A DNA stretch of 64,000 nucleotides from Dasyornis broadbenti (taxonomy: Eukaryota > Chordata > Aves > Passeriformes > Dasyornithidae). The notes under the pieces were generated by a model that saw only the letters and a program-made list of their open reading frames with translations, had not been told where the DNA came from and did not search any database. Of the stretch, positions 28,967-42,100 are shown one piece after another (the first letter of the stretch is position 1; every line of letters starts with the position of its first letter). Both the position numbers and the translations under genes were made by a program. Location: NCBI GenBank assembly GCA_013397935.1, contig VZRN01005845.1, positions 151,434-215,433 on the forward strand. The letters run 5' to 3'.

Positions 28967-29863
28967 TGTCATGATTTGACCCTGGCCAAATGCCAGGTAC
29001 CCCCAAATTTACACATCCACACCCAGGGCTCATGAGTTGAGATAAGGAAACCCGGGAGAAGACGCACTCAATGGGCAAAACAGGACTAACTTAGGTTGCA
29101 AGGTGATCTAATTTATTGCTAACAGAGTCCGAGGAGTAAATGAGAAGTAAAATAAAACCTTCAAAGACACTGTTTCTCCGCTCACCCCCCTCCCTCCTTC
29201 CCAGCAGCTGCACAGGGGAACAAGGCATAGAGGTGGAGTAGGTCAGTTCATCACCCAGATCTTCCACTGCTCAGGGGAGAGGCTCTTTTCCTCTGCATAA
29301 CCATGGGTATCACTTGTGGGAGCCTGCCCAACACTGCTGCAGTGATGGTGTCCTCACAGGCAAGCAGTCTNTCAGTCTCAGGGTGCAAGTCAAGGCCTGT
29401 TTCTCCCTCTGGACCACGGCCTCCTCCAGGGCATCCTCTCGCTTCGGCATGGGCGAGTGGATCTCAGCATTTCCCGTGGGCCCCCATGGGCTGCAGGGGC
29501 ACCCCCTGCTTCACCATGGGCCTCACCACGGCCTGCAGAGGCTGCAGAGCTCCGGCGCCTGGAGCTCCCCCTCCCCCTCCTTCTCCACTGACCTTGCTCT
29601 CTCCATGTTGTTTTCCCTCACATTCTCTCACCTCCTCCTCCTCCTCTGGCTAAGGAAAAGTGCGTGCACCCATTGTTTTGATTTCTTCTTAAATATGTTC
29701 TTCACAGAGGCGTAACCAACATCTCTAACTGGCCCAGCCTTGGCAAGCAGCATGTCCATCATCTCAGAGCTGGACATGTTGAAGGCTTTGAGACGCTTCA
29801 CGCAGGAGCCATTTTTGTGCCCCGCCCCACTAGAAAAAAACTAGGCCAAGCTAAACCAGTACA
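28967..29863 (-). mobile_element. Solo LTR, avian ERVL-like, minus strand
   Basis: Read on the minus strand this begins TGTACTGGTTTAGC and ends in CATGACA, so it has the TG...CA termini of an LTR. The layout resembles an avian LTR family I recall as ERVL-type. In sense order there is a promoter-like ATATTTAAG motif (plus 29689-29697 region), then a CT/GC-rich body with repeated clusters resembling CCACGGGCTGCAG. An AATAAA signal follows in the sense strand (plus 29112-29117). No internal retroviral sequence adjoins it on either side, so it is a solo LTR. I could not identify a clean target-site duplication. It contains an N at 29371 within a small duplication. The family name is from memory; the LTR nature is the firmer claim. 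Confidence 0.7.
29371..29371. other. Single N, probable assembly join
   Basis: The undetermined base lies between two copies of CAGTCT (29365-29370 and 29373-29378), inside the ERVL-like LTR. It shares its form with the N positions at 62901 and 63253. Confidence 0.7.
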
Positions 29864-32800
29864 TACTTGAATGCTGCTGATGTGGATGGAGTTTCACATT
29901 TCGAGATGTGAGTCTGGTGAGATCCAAAATAGGAGGAGATTTCACAAAGGCTGACTCCTCACAGCTACCTTTTGCTATCTCATCCTCTAATGACATATTT
30001 TAACATATCTTCTTCCTTACATCTCATCACCATCAAGACCATGTAGTCTGGGGGAACAGGTGGACAGTAGGAGAATTTTACAAGGCATTTGTTAGGAAAC
30101 GGACAAGGCAGAGGGAAGCCCAGGTATTTTCTGTAGCCTTGTCAGTGACAAGAGGCAAGGCACAGCAGGAATCTCTCTTCAGTTGCTCCATCCTACACTA
30201 CGATAGTCTCACTTATGAACTTCAAGACACAGCCTGACAATGGGCAACTCAAAGAACACTAGCTTCTTGCAAAGAAGAGAGGTATTTAAGTATAACATTA
30301 CTTACATTGTCCTTTATTTCACAAGCACATTTAAAAGGAACCTTGTTTCCCTCCTCTGCCTCCAGCCTACCAGTATTAAGAATGCCTACCAAGGCATTAA
30401 GAGGCTTGGACAATTGTTTCAATCTTCGAGCGCAAGGAGCACACTGATGAATTAACACCTTGTCAACACACTGTTTCTGTTTACCATGTTTTCATGGCAT
30501 GTTTTATTTAATGCCTTTCTAGAAATACTTAGTTATATGAAATTTCTCTCCGACCTCCTGTTTAAGTACAGATACTCTACTGTGAAAGTTAAATAATACT
30601 CGCTACTTTCTTTTATCTTGACATGATATTTCAGTCATATATCCAGGCACTTTGCAATTTCAAAGTGCTTGAAATATAAAGAATACATTTCTAAACCTTA
30701 TAACTTAAAAAATATTGTTATACTCCTTGAAAAAGAGAACTTGCTTTTTGATTAAAAAGAAAATGGATATAATTAAATTGGGAACTATTTTTACTGTTTT
30801 TAAACTTATATTAAAAATTATTTTAAAATTACTATTTCACCCTGTGCTGCTACCAAACTATTGTGTTCTCATGTTATGAAATGACTGCAGCTAGTAACTT
30901 GTCCAGTGTGTGATTTCTCATTTGCTACTGGAAGTTATTTTAAAAAATTTGTCTCACATAATAACAAAATGGAAAACAATAAATTGCCATGCAAAATAAA
31001 AGAGTTTTAGAGGTGTATGCTGTTTGGTCATTGGAGAGAGGAAATAGTCTGACAGAACTGTTTCTTTGAGGAATTGTGCTAAAAGGGCAAGTTAAGTCAA
31101 CATTAACTAGCAACTAACAACTGTGTCCATTGTACATGAGTTGTAATAACTGGTGGCAACTTCTTAGTGAAGCAATTTCAAGAGATTATAGATAAACCTT
31201 AATTTCCTACACATACACAATAAACAGGAACACAGAAAACAAGATATGAGGCTCAGAGACTTCAATCTATGTCTCACCATGCCAAAGGAGATTATACCTT
31301 CCCAGATTTAGTGCTGACTGTTACCGTAATTTCAATCAACTAGCTAAATCATAATAACATTGCAACAGTTACTTTTCTAAGCTCTGTTTTCCTATGAGAT
31401 GCAGAGAATGTCTCTGTATTTTCTTGAGATGGAGTAGACACAGACACCAGTAGTTCCTGAAATAGCAAAGGAAACGCAAGGTAGTGACTCAATAAAATCC
31501 TCTTTCTCATTAGGAAACAATGAAAAAAAAAAAAAAAAACCTAAACCTGAAACCCAAAACATTAGAATTACTTTACTTCATTCAGATTACTATTTCCTGT
31601 ACCACTTTTGTAATGCATGGCTGATTTTGCCAAAGCTTTTACCAAGCAGCTGACAGTTAATATCTTCCTCACCCCCACGGTCACTGCAGATTCCACAAAT
31701 ATTAAAAATATATCATCCTTAAAAACATAATAATTGCTAGGCATTATTGAGCATCTGTGCAGTCAGCAAGGTAGTAAGCAGTAGAGCTAAAATAAATAAA
31801 TTTGAATGTTTTTAAGAACTAGAAGTAATTAGCAGTACTAAATAACTGCCATGTTAATGAACAGGAGCTGAATCCTTGGTTTTAGATATACTGAGTCAGG
31901 TAACAGCCTCTTTTTGTGGTGACTGAAACCCATAATTGTGAAGGATTCTGTTAAGGATTTCTAAACAGCAAAATGTTGACCAAGGCATCTAATCTCCTAT
32001 CTCAAACTATGTTTACAACTTTTTTTTTTTTTTAATATTGCACTCTGTACATTCCTTTACAACCTTTTAACTGGTTCTGCAATTACCAGGGCTGTTCTCT
32101 CCTGAGTTGTAAAGCTAATATATATTTTTTGGGTCATCCCCCTCCTTTTGTGATAGTGTAACAGAGTGATCTATGAAGAGGTGGAGCTATGCAGACTTGT
32201 GTTTTTTTAATTAGAGAGATCTAACCATGTTTCATACCTGTGTAGCTCCATTCTTAGGGCATCTATCCCTGCTTTACCAGTAAGGAGATTTAAACCCGGG
32301 TCTTATCTTCCAAGTGAACATAAGGATCAGTTCATCCCACATTCAGCGACAGTAGGTGACAGGAGGATCGAAGCCAGATAAACAGATGGACTTCACAGAA
32401 CAAGGATTTAACTTGACTGTGTTAAATACACCTGTGGCATAAGTTACACCAATAGCAGTTAATTCCCACTGCAGTCTGTGACAGTGCTAATATGCTCCTC
32501 ATATTGCTCTAGCTATAGAATTTTTCATACTTCTCATAATTTTCCCAGTTGTATGACTGGACTATGAGAATGCAGGCTATGGTTTGATGCTCAGTTCTAT
32601 ACATCAAAGATAATTCATCTGGCTGCATGTTATTCAGCTTTTAAGAAGAAGTCATAAAAAATGACTCTGTGACAAGCTAAAACATTTGTTTGTTTATAGC
32701 TGTTAGAAATTGCTGCACTATGTAAGTAAAAAGGGAGTGACAGCACAAGACACTCCCAACAGCTTTATTGTTTTAGCTGAGAAATGGTATCCACATGCCT

Positions 32801-35800
32801 TGCCTCCAAAGGAACATGTTAGAGGGAGAAGATTCATCAGGTTCTGCCTTGCCTAGATCACCTTGACTTCATAAACAACATCCCAAATCTGTGTAGGGGA
32901 AGCAATGTATATTAATTTCCAGAAGGGAAGGGCTTAAAAAACTCTGCATTTAAAATTGTTTCAAGTTGCAGCTACCACAGTTCCTACATCACTGCTGGCA
33001 GAAAGGCAAGAAAAACATACAGAAGATTCTGGATGTGACTTTAAGCTACATGAGATGGTGTGTGTGTTTTGTCTTTGCAAGCCAGAGTTACTCTATTGTG
33101 GATCAGGAGTGATGGATTAGAATAGCTCCAAGAGTTGTCAGCTAATATCTACACTGCAGCAAAATCAGACAGGAACAACCTCTCTGGAATGCTGTGACAA
33201 TTTCTGGCTGCTGCCACGAGAACTGCAGGTCATGCTACCATGAGAGATTTTAAAGCAGAAATCAGAAGTGTAAATAAATAAAAAAAAACCAAAAAAACAA
33301 AAACCCAGACTGCATAATCTGCAGAACAGGAAGAAAACACTCAGAAGATAAAGCACTGACAGTCTCTTGGAGATTTTGCACACTGTTCTATTTTCTTGGG
33401 CACTCTGATGCCACTGTATTCTCTTGTTACATTGGAACAGCTGCATTCAGGTGAACTGAGAGCAAGGCCAATGTCTCAGTTATCTGTGAGGGTGACTAAG
33501 CAGGTCACTCGGTTACACGTGGGGACCTGTACTTGAGTTCAATGATTTAAAAAATCTAGGCAATACATATGCTCCTCATTGTGCACTGAAGACACCCATC
33601 ATCCTATTAAAATAAGGCACTCAATAGGTATCAAATCAGGCATATTGTAAAGCATAATGAAGTTGCTGAAATTCTAGAGAAACGTTGTTTGTACCATAGG
33701 AAATGTTCTGCGTAGAATGTTAGAAATTCAGTTATTACAATCTCAGCAACAAGAAATGTACTTCTTAGGTATTATAATCAGGTATGAAGGTCATGGCTTT
33801 GGAAACTAGATGACCATTTAAAGCAGTGATTATCTAACTTTCTAGTCTGCTTATCTGAATGTTGGCATCCTGTTGCAAACTTTGCACCAATAAAGAGGAA
33901 GGAAAACACAAGCACTAGTTGTGCTGGTCACTTGACACGTTAAGAAAAGGACTACAAGATTTGAGCTTGTGGGTGATACTTGTAGGAGGCTTGAAATGCC
34001 TGTGGTCATGGAAGGAACAAAGCTGCAGACTATTATCTACACCCAAAAACCCAGAGGGAGTGCAATCCAGTATGGGGACTTTGCCTGAGACATGGCTGTG
34101 CTGCTCAAATACCAGAGCACAACCTGCTCCTGGAATGGGCAAACTGAGGAGTGCATGCCATTAAAAGGTAAAATAGTTTTATACAGTGCAATTCTGGGAA
34201 GACAGGTAAAGTATTCATGCCTTCTCCCACCATGAAGAGTTACTTGTACCCTCAGGGGTTGTAAACGTGGAAAGAACAAACATGCTCAAGCACAAGAGCA
34301 GCAGGATGGGACTGGTGTGCTGTTCAGCACAGGCAGACACAGGCTTATTAAGAGCTGTAGCTGGTTGGAGTAAAAAGCTGAAACAAAGAACACCTCCAAG
34401 TCAGAAGGTGTAAAGTACACAGTCCTGCTGTGCTAAATACTTCACCATATGCCAGTAGGCTTACTTCAAAACAGGACAGATATTTGAAGTAGTGGTCAAT
34501 AAAAGATCTGTTAACTTGCTCACATTCGACCTCCCTGTAGGTCTTAGCTCAATTCCATTGCACATACATTTGTACAAACTGCCTTTACACCATCACCTCA
34601 GAAAAATAGGAGATAATGAATTTCTGTAAGAGGGGCAAATTTTCTAAAGGTAGGTCAGTCAGTAGTGATGAATCTGGAGAGGCATCCTCTCCTACACTGC
34701 TTGCCGTGACTGGAACCAGCTGTCCTCAGTTCATGTGTGGATACATGCCTTCAGTGTCAGGTTGATGGCAGGTATATTTCAAGACTTACACTGCTCAGAG
34801 GCAGCAGGACAGAATATAGAAAACATTAACTGGAATCAGTGACTGACCCAAAATGTTGAACATCTTGGAGTACGTTCTCAAAACTTCTGCCAAGAATCAT
34901 CTTTTCTACTGAACTGCAGCAGTACCCACACTGCAAACAGGTCAAACTTGCCTTTCCACCCAGCAAGAAATAGGATGTAGAATTGTATATCCAGGATCTT
35001 CCCATGAGACAAAAGTAACAGAAGAAATGTTTCCCAAATGGTCAGGGCTAGGGTGCAGCAGTGCACCTAGTTCATCTATGGATATTAAAAGTGGTAACAA
35101 AACAAAGTTGTTGAGAATCAGTCAAGAAACACTAGACACTAAGCTACTGCCTCTGATTTCAAGTCCTGAGCTACAACACGATGGTTGTACAGATCATGGT
35201 GTACTGGTCACAACCACAATGGTCACTATTTTCTTCTCCTTCTCCCTAGTCCTTTGTTTTGAGAGAGGTTTTTTCATGTGTTTTATGTTCCTTTAAATAT
35301 TACCTAGCACTTGTCTCATCTTTACTCTAAGAAGATACCACAGCCACACAACAGGCATTTCTAGATACACAAACCCTGAAGTTAAACACTGGTGTTGGCA
35401 TATCTGTTTAAATCAAAGATGTCTTAGTGATGCACAAAGAGAACTGGTAAATGTTAGACAAGCTGAAACAAAAGAGGAATTTGATATTAAATACATCAGA
35501 AGATTACATTTTTCAACAGTAACATAGTGGTTTACAAAATATTAGAGATTAGCATTATACTTAGATAGCAAAATTGAACCAAAAGAATTAAGTTTCCTAG
35601 GCAGCTGAGAAGCTGATGCCAAAGAAGAAAAAGAATATGGATTTTCCAGCTCAAGTTGTTCAACCTTTTTTTCCCAACCCAACTAAGATCTCCTACCCAT
35701 TTTCTCCTTCCCGATAACTACATGTTATCTAATTTCAATCAACTTGAAGCAACAAGTAATCTTAAGGATATTCATCTACCCTCTCAAATATTTTACAACC

Positions 35801-38800
35801 ACTTCACCAGTGAAAAATACATTAAAAAATAATTCAAGGAGATGGAGGCCTTATAAAATGTAAAAGGAAAAATGGTCTGATCTTTTCCTAACAGAGTTCT
35901 GCTGTTTAAAGTCTGCCTTACACCTTATTGATAAGGCTGGTAGCATTGTAGATTGCCAAAAATGTCCCTTCAGGTAATCCACTTTCACTCGCCTATAACT
36001 TGATTAAACTTTTGTAATTTGGTCTGAGTTTTTTAAATTTCATTTTTTTTTTTTTTTTTTTACTATATAAGGTGTGTGCATCAATCTGAAATTTTTGGAA
36101 CCACTTTAGCCAATATCTTGATAATTTCTGAAAATGAAATAAGGATGTGTGAGAGGAAGTTTAATTTGCACTGAATATTCTGATGACAACTCCTTTGACT
36201 AAAATTTCTTTGCTTTAAAGTAGGAACTAGAAGTCTGACAGGAGAGGAAGGGCATCATATGAGAACGATATGATGATTCATTTCTCCATATGAAAATTTG
36301 AGCCATTGGGCCAAGTTACAAATCTTCCCCAAAATTGTAGCCTGCATATCTGTTAGTGATTAACAGCTAAAGTTCTACATTCAGTGAATAAATTCATGCT
36401 TTTCATGGGTTTTTAGTGATATCCAGGTTGCCTATATAATGCCCTCAAAGAACAGCTAAGAACTCATCTGTCTTCTGAAAATTTTTGTATGTGAGCCAGT
36501 AGGGCATATGCAAGCCCCAAACTACCTATACATTACAGGGCTTTAGGAAAAACACTGGCTACTGTGAGCAGAAGTGAGACTTGGCAATAGCAGGACTGGG
36601 GTAAGAGGTAGGGAGTGAACCTCAGAGCTGTATACCCCTTGTGAATATGAGAAACAGGACACCAAAGAAGAGAGGAAAGGGAAATCACACTAGAAAGCCG
36701 CTCTCCTTATAAGAGACCTATAAATTCTTCAGTCTAAAGATGTTGGATTTTACGGGCATAACTTCATTTTATGAGAAAGTGCAAAGCATGCAAGAAGAGG
36801 GAAGACATCTATCAGGGGAAGAATGCAGAACTGGGCAGCCTGCATAAGGCAGTGTGGGCCAAGAGCAAGGCCTGAATCAGACAAGAAGCAAACATGGGAG
36901 GATAGAGGATGAAACAAAGGAAAACTGGAGGAGTGTTCAGGTGTCATGGATCTACACATCCTAGGGAACATGCTGTCTGTAATTTACCTGCTTCCCAGAT
37001 TTTGTATCATAGCCTAATCTGTTTGACCATTGCCCCACTCTACTGCAGAGAAAGCCATGTGTTCTTCTGAACTGAGCCTAAGTCTAGGCATTGCAACATC
37101 CCCACCATGTTTTGAGACCCTGCCAGAAGATATTCTGTGCCTCTCAGAGAGGACTTTTCCTATAACAGAGTCAAGGCTTCATCAGTAAAGAATATAGACA
37201 AGTCATGTTCTCCAGTCTGTGACAGATTTGATTTGGAAATCGAGAGAGCAAGGCTATTTGTAAGTTCTGGGAGCCTGGACTTAAGTTACTCAAGATGAGT
37301 TGGGATCTATGGCCTCTAACTGTTTTACCATTTTTCCAACTCCTGTTCCTGAAAAAACTTTCTCATTTCTCCCTCTAAGATCAAATAGGAGGAACAGGTG
37401 ACTTAGGTCTTTGTTGCCAGTCCAGCATGCCTCCCTGTGGTCTGCTTCCAGGTAGCAGTGAAGCTTTTCTGGCTGCTCTTGTCTCTCCACCTGTGCCATA
37501 TCACTATCTATGTGCGGGCTGCATATTAAAGAAGACATAACTGCAATAAATATAAAATGACACACCAAGATGTCCTTCCAATCATTATATCAGGAGTTGT
37601 GAGGAAAAACCTGTGGGAGGGAAGTAATAGAAGGGCGGGCCCATTTAAGAGAGAAATGTGGAAGAGGCTGGAGACAATGGCCCACAAAGTTTGTGAGATG
37701 AAAGGATAATTTGTATGCTTTCCTGGAAATTATTTCTGAAGGATCTACAGCTCTTGAGAGTGTGTCTGTCACCATCTGTGTCACCTATCTGCAAATATCC
37801 CAGTCATTACACTTTTTTTTCTAGTGCACAAAAAAGCTGACATCTAACATTTAATATAGTAGCTCAGAGGAGGGGAAACTGATCGTAAGTTTGGATAATT
37901 AATATCTGTTGTTAATATGGCACCAGACTGCAGAAAACCTGCCTCCCTATTTAATTTTCTACCTGGGGTGGATGGATTGATTTGTTTTTTAAGAACAGTG
38001 CTAAAATAATACTAAATTTGTGACATGACCTACAGCAAGGTTAAGGATTACACTGTTAGACCTGCTGTTCAACAGTCTCACCCCCTGCCCACCCATGTGT
38101 AATAACAGAAAACTACAAGGCTTTGTAGCTCCATAACTGAATGCTCTTTTGCTTCCCAACAAACCTTTACTCCATGCACTCTCTAGACTGGATGGTTCTC
38201 GCTGTGAATATGAGAATAAAATACCACTGCCCATCAGCATGGAGTCTGGTCCCTGACCTGTAATGTCAGCAGAGTCTGATTTCCTCACGTAAAGACCTTG
38301 GAGTACACGCATGCCTGTGCTGATGAAATGCAGACCAACGCCCGCCAACGTGTGACAGAGCTCAGCTTTTCTGTGGTCTGTTATCATCGATCTAGGTGAC
38401 CTTATGAAGATAAACTGGTCTGCAGTACAATAACTGCTGCCAATAGGAGAGTTGCACATAAAAAGGCAACATCTAAGTAGACAGGTGGGAAAGGTAAGGC
38501 AGCACAGCCTTGTAGTGTCCCACAGTACAGAGTCCTTAACACCAGCAGAAGGACACGACACCCTGGGACCTCCGCCTGGTTCAGGTCAGAAACCAAATTT
38601 CTTCCCTCCTTCCCTACTTAGTGCTTTTCCAGTCAATTTTATCATAGGTTTATTTCCTTAACCCAAGCAGTATGCAGCTGAAATATATGGCATAATCTGG
38701 CACTGCTCTGAGAACAGGTGGATTCAAACACCATTTGTATTCACACCAAACTATTAACTGCTCGTGCCTACCACCAGGATGAGGGGGAAATAGTCATGCA

Positions 38801-39060
38801 GAAGACTGAATGACTTACACTTGCCTGTTCAGCCCTCATAGAACAAGCCCAATGTGCTATTTTGCATCACAAAACTTACAGAGAAGTAAATGCATCCACG
38901 CAATAATGAGCTATTATGGCTCATTAGAGGCTCAGCTTGCAAAGTCCAAAGTGTACAAACAGAGGCATATAGGACAAATCTGAACTAAGCACTGTACCCT
39001 GCCCTCTGCCTGCACCAACCCTTTACACGTATCTGGTAAATGATTTATAAACCTAAAGAT
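29864..39060. other. Intergenic, no gene recognised
   Basis: AT-rich sequence upstream of the C3orf85-like gene. The longest open frame (38001-38561, minus strand, 186 codons) has no recognisable domain; about one frame of that size is expected by chance in a window this long. An A run of 17 lies at 31523-31539, an A-rich tract near 33282-33303 and a T run of 19 at 36043-36061. No CR1 tail, LTR or RNA gene was recognised. Confidence 0.6.
36043..36061. repeat. Poly(T) run, 19 bp
   Basis: Uninterrupted run of 19 T; simple repeat or minus-strand retroposon tail of unknown origin. Confidence 0.8.
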
Positions 39061-39067
39061 AACAAAG

Positions 39068-39074
39068 TATAAAA
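39068..39074 (+). promoter_or_regulatory. TATA box of the C3orf85-like gene
   Basis: TATAAAA lies 58 bases before the start codon at 39126. A start of transcription about 30 bases downstream (around 39095-39105) would leave a 5' leader of only 20-30 bases. The placement fits a compact gene with a short first exon. Confidence 0.5.
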
Positions 39075-39125
39075 CTGTATCACTCTCTTCACTTTACAAA
39101 GGAAACTCTTTCTGAATAATTTGCC

Positions 39126-39174
39126 ATGTCTCTGAAAATGTTTCAAATTTTGGTGCCTGCTCTGCTGTTTATAG
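39126..39174 (+). CDS. C3orf85-like exon 1 (signal peptide)
   Basis: The ATG in TTGCCATGT is the first in-frame start after the TATA box and is followed by 16 codons coding for most of the signal peptide. The exon ends one base into a codon (phase 1) at a consensus donor, GTAAGT at 39175-39180. A phase-1 junction inside or just after the signal peptide is common in small secreted proteins. Confidence 0.75.
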
Positions 39175-42100
39175 GTAAGTGCCTGGCATCCCATCTCATG
39201 TCATTCCCTTCAGGCTTGTTAAATAGTCAGTTGGCAAAAACCCCTGTGTTACCACCAGATCAGCACTGATGGAAGGGAATTAATTGGAAATCAATGCAGC
39301 AGGGACATGCAGGGGAGTGGGTGAGCACAAGATTGCATGGTAAATTCTGTGAAATACAGTTTGATTATGCTCTTTGTGACTATTTTTGACTCTTTTACTG
39401 CTCATGTATAAGGAAGAAGGATGCATTTCTGACTGAAAGGCATTCTTACAGGATGATTTTCTGAACTGTGAAAATTGTATAAAGATGCTGTTACTATGAA
39501 GTCTTCCCTAAATATTATTCTTATCTCAACATTTATTGGTAGGAAACAATTTCACATGCATTTATAAGGACCCAAAATAATCTATTTCACAAGTGATTTC
39601 TGAGATGCCTGACTTGAATTTCTTAAGGAGAGTGATTGTTTTAAAGCACTCAGGCTGTCTGAATGCTGGTCCTTCAAAACTCTGTATAACCAGGGCACCC
39701 ACAATCAAGAATCAAACTGTAAAACTTGGACCAGAGGGAAAATGGATGGGGCAGGGCTACCATATGCTCTTTGCAAAGCAGCACACACTGATACAATGAT
39801 CAGTGATGCAAATGCTGCAAGATTAATTTGTTTCTCACAAAATTAAAACAAACCAGGCAGGCAGTAAGTGACAGCTGACTTCCCAAATGATTGCCTGCAT
39901 CTTGGCAAGATGCTCCATCCACATGCATGCATTAAAAGCATTTCTTAGATCTGAGTGCTCCAATACACATACAGTAAATACATGATGTCAATAACTAAGG
40001 CAAAATGAGGGAGACATAATTAGCCAATGATTAATCATGGATTAATGAAAAAGTTTTGTGAGTTGTGACCACAATCAAGTATAATGTCTTTTATGGGTCG
40101 AATTCACTTCCATGTCATATGAGCCTGAGTTTTGGCTTCAGTGAGTTTCTGTAGGGAGATAAAGAAATGGAAAGGGACTTCGTCTCTTCTGCAAGCTAGA
40201 GCTCACCTATTAACCTTTTCTCCTTATTTGTCCTTCCTGATCTGCTGTGCACCTGAACTGGGACAATTCCTGGGTGTTTGCCTATCTTTTTGAACTTCAC
40301 CTCCTTTCCACTGAAGGCCATTATAACATCAAATGTGTTACCTGGGAGCAAAGCAGCTTGCTGCCCCTCCTTTTGGAAGACTTTACTTTCATCTCCTTTA
40401 TGTCTCTTGTCTCGTTTATCCTCTTTCCCAGGTTTCTATTCTTCAAAAGACATGAAGAACTACTTATTACTAATTTTTAAGAGCTCTTAAAATTTTCATT
40501 GATCACAATCAGTTTAGTTTTTCATTAACTGTGAATCCTTTCAGCAACAATGAAGGGGGTGGAGAAGTAAAACAGAGACTGTGAGACTCTAATGAGAACC
40601 TGATTCTTCTTCATGCCCTCAACTCAGCTGCTATAAATCCCTCCTCATAGTAAACCACAGTCAGACCTCTGGGAATAGGCTCTCTGGACCTTCTCCTTTA
40701 GCTTCTGAAGAGTGCAGCAGCAAGGGATGTGTGATGTCTTGGCATTGGGATAATTACTGAAGTCTCTCAGATGTCTGATGGGGGTGTTTTTCCCATTCGC
40801 TCAAGGTTAAACTGGTAGCCATGTATGGACGTAGAAAGGAAATTTCAACAGGACCCACTGTATGGACCAAGGGACCAGTGCTTTTTATAATACTTTGCTG
40901 CAGTGGAAGTAGTTCCTTCCCTAGTATTATCTAGGATTTTTGCCAAATTGCTTTGCATTTACCCACACTTAACAGCAGTCCTGACCCCTGGCATCATCAC
41001 ACATATTGAATATGTTCAATAGCTAATTCTGCATTAAGTGCCTGGAAATTCTCTGACTTTGCTGATGAGGGAATGAGGCTGATGCTGTAGTTCTAACAAT
41101 TGATAATGACTGAGCTCTCATCTCTTGAACCAGAGAGCTCTTGCGTCCATGTGATGTAAAATTAAGAATTGTCGAAGAATAAAAACTACTTTATTTCAAG
41201 CTTTAAAAATAAAAGATGAGGCCAAAATTTCAAGGACTGGGTGATATGAACAGAGTTGAAGCACTTAACAATCAGTGACTTTAAATCTTGCTGTCAAAAG
41301 GTATTAACAAATCTGACCGGTGTAATTCTATTCTAAGGCTTGTTACCATCCAAACACTTCAGGGTACATAGCCAATGTCCATACACACATTTATTTTTTA
41401 TAATTTGAAAGAAGCAATGTGCAGGTGTTAGACTTTAATACAATTGTACTATTCGACTGAAATAAAGGTGGTATGTGGGCCAGAGGTGGTTCTGCATCTG
41501 GGCTGCAGAATCCAAAAGTCTATCCCTGCTGCAATCCAGACACGTATGCAGTATATTGACAGATAACCACACCTTGACTTCCATAAAATGCCACATAATC
41601 TAGAGAAATATTTGAGTGAGGAGAGAAGCAGCTGCTGCCACATATTTTTCAGCACTTGCACTGTCGTGTTCTGAGTCCTCAGCCTGTGTCCTGTGGTCTG
41701 ACTTTGTGAATTTAGATTTAGGAAGTTAGATAGCTGAAACATGGTGGGGAGGTGGTCCATTCTGGCTCATTTCTAGCTTGAAGAGACACACCTGAGATGC
41801 AGCACTGGATTTACTTTTTCAAAGTTTCCAACACGTCAGCATCTGCCACCTCAGCAAGGTTGAAGTTTAGCTCTGTCCAAGCTCTGTCCTAAAGAGCTGA
41901 TAAGACTGGCAGCCTTACTTCCATGAGCTGACATTTTGACCAGAGAATCACCAAAGCTGATAATTAGAAGAGATATTAGACTTTAAGGAAAGCGGCCAGA
42001 GCAACTACCAACTTTTGACATTTAAATTCCATTGATATTAACTTAAGCAATAGATTTTCAGGTTGTCAGAAACTTGCAATAGTCTTCAGAAACTGGGGAG

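Noticed and set aside
38001..38561. Longest non-ERV open frame, 186 codons, minus strand
   Set aside because: No recognisable domain and no gene-like context. With several thousand stop-to-stop frames in 64 kb, roughly one of this length is expected by chance.
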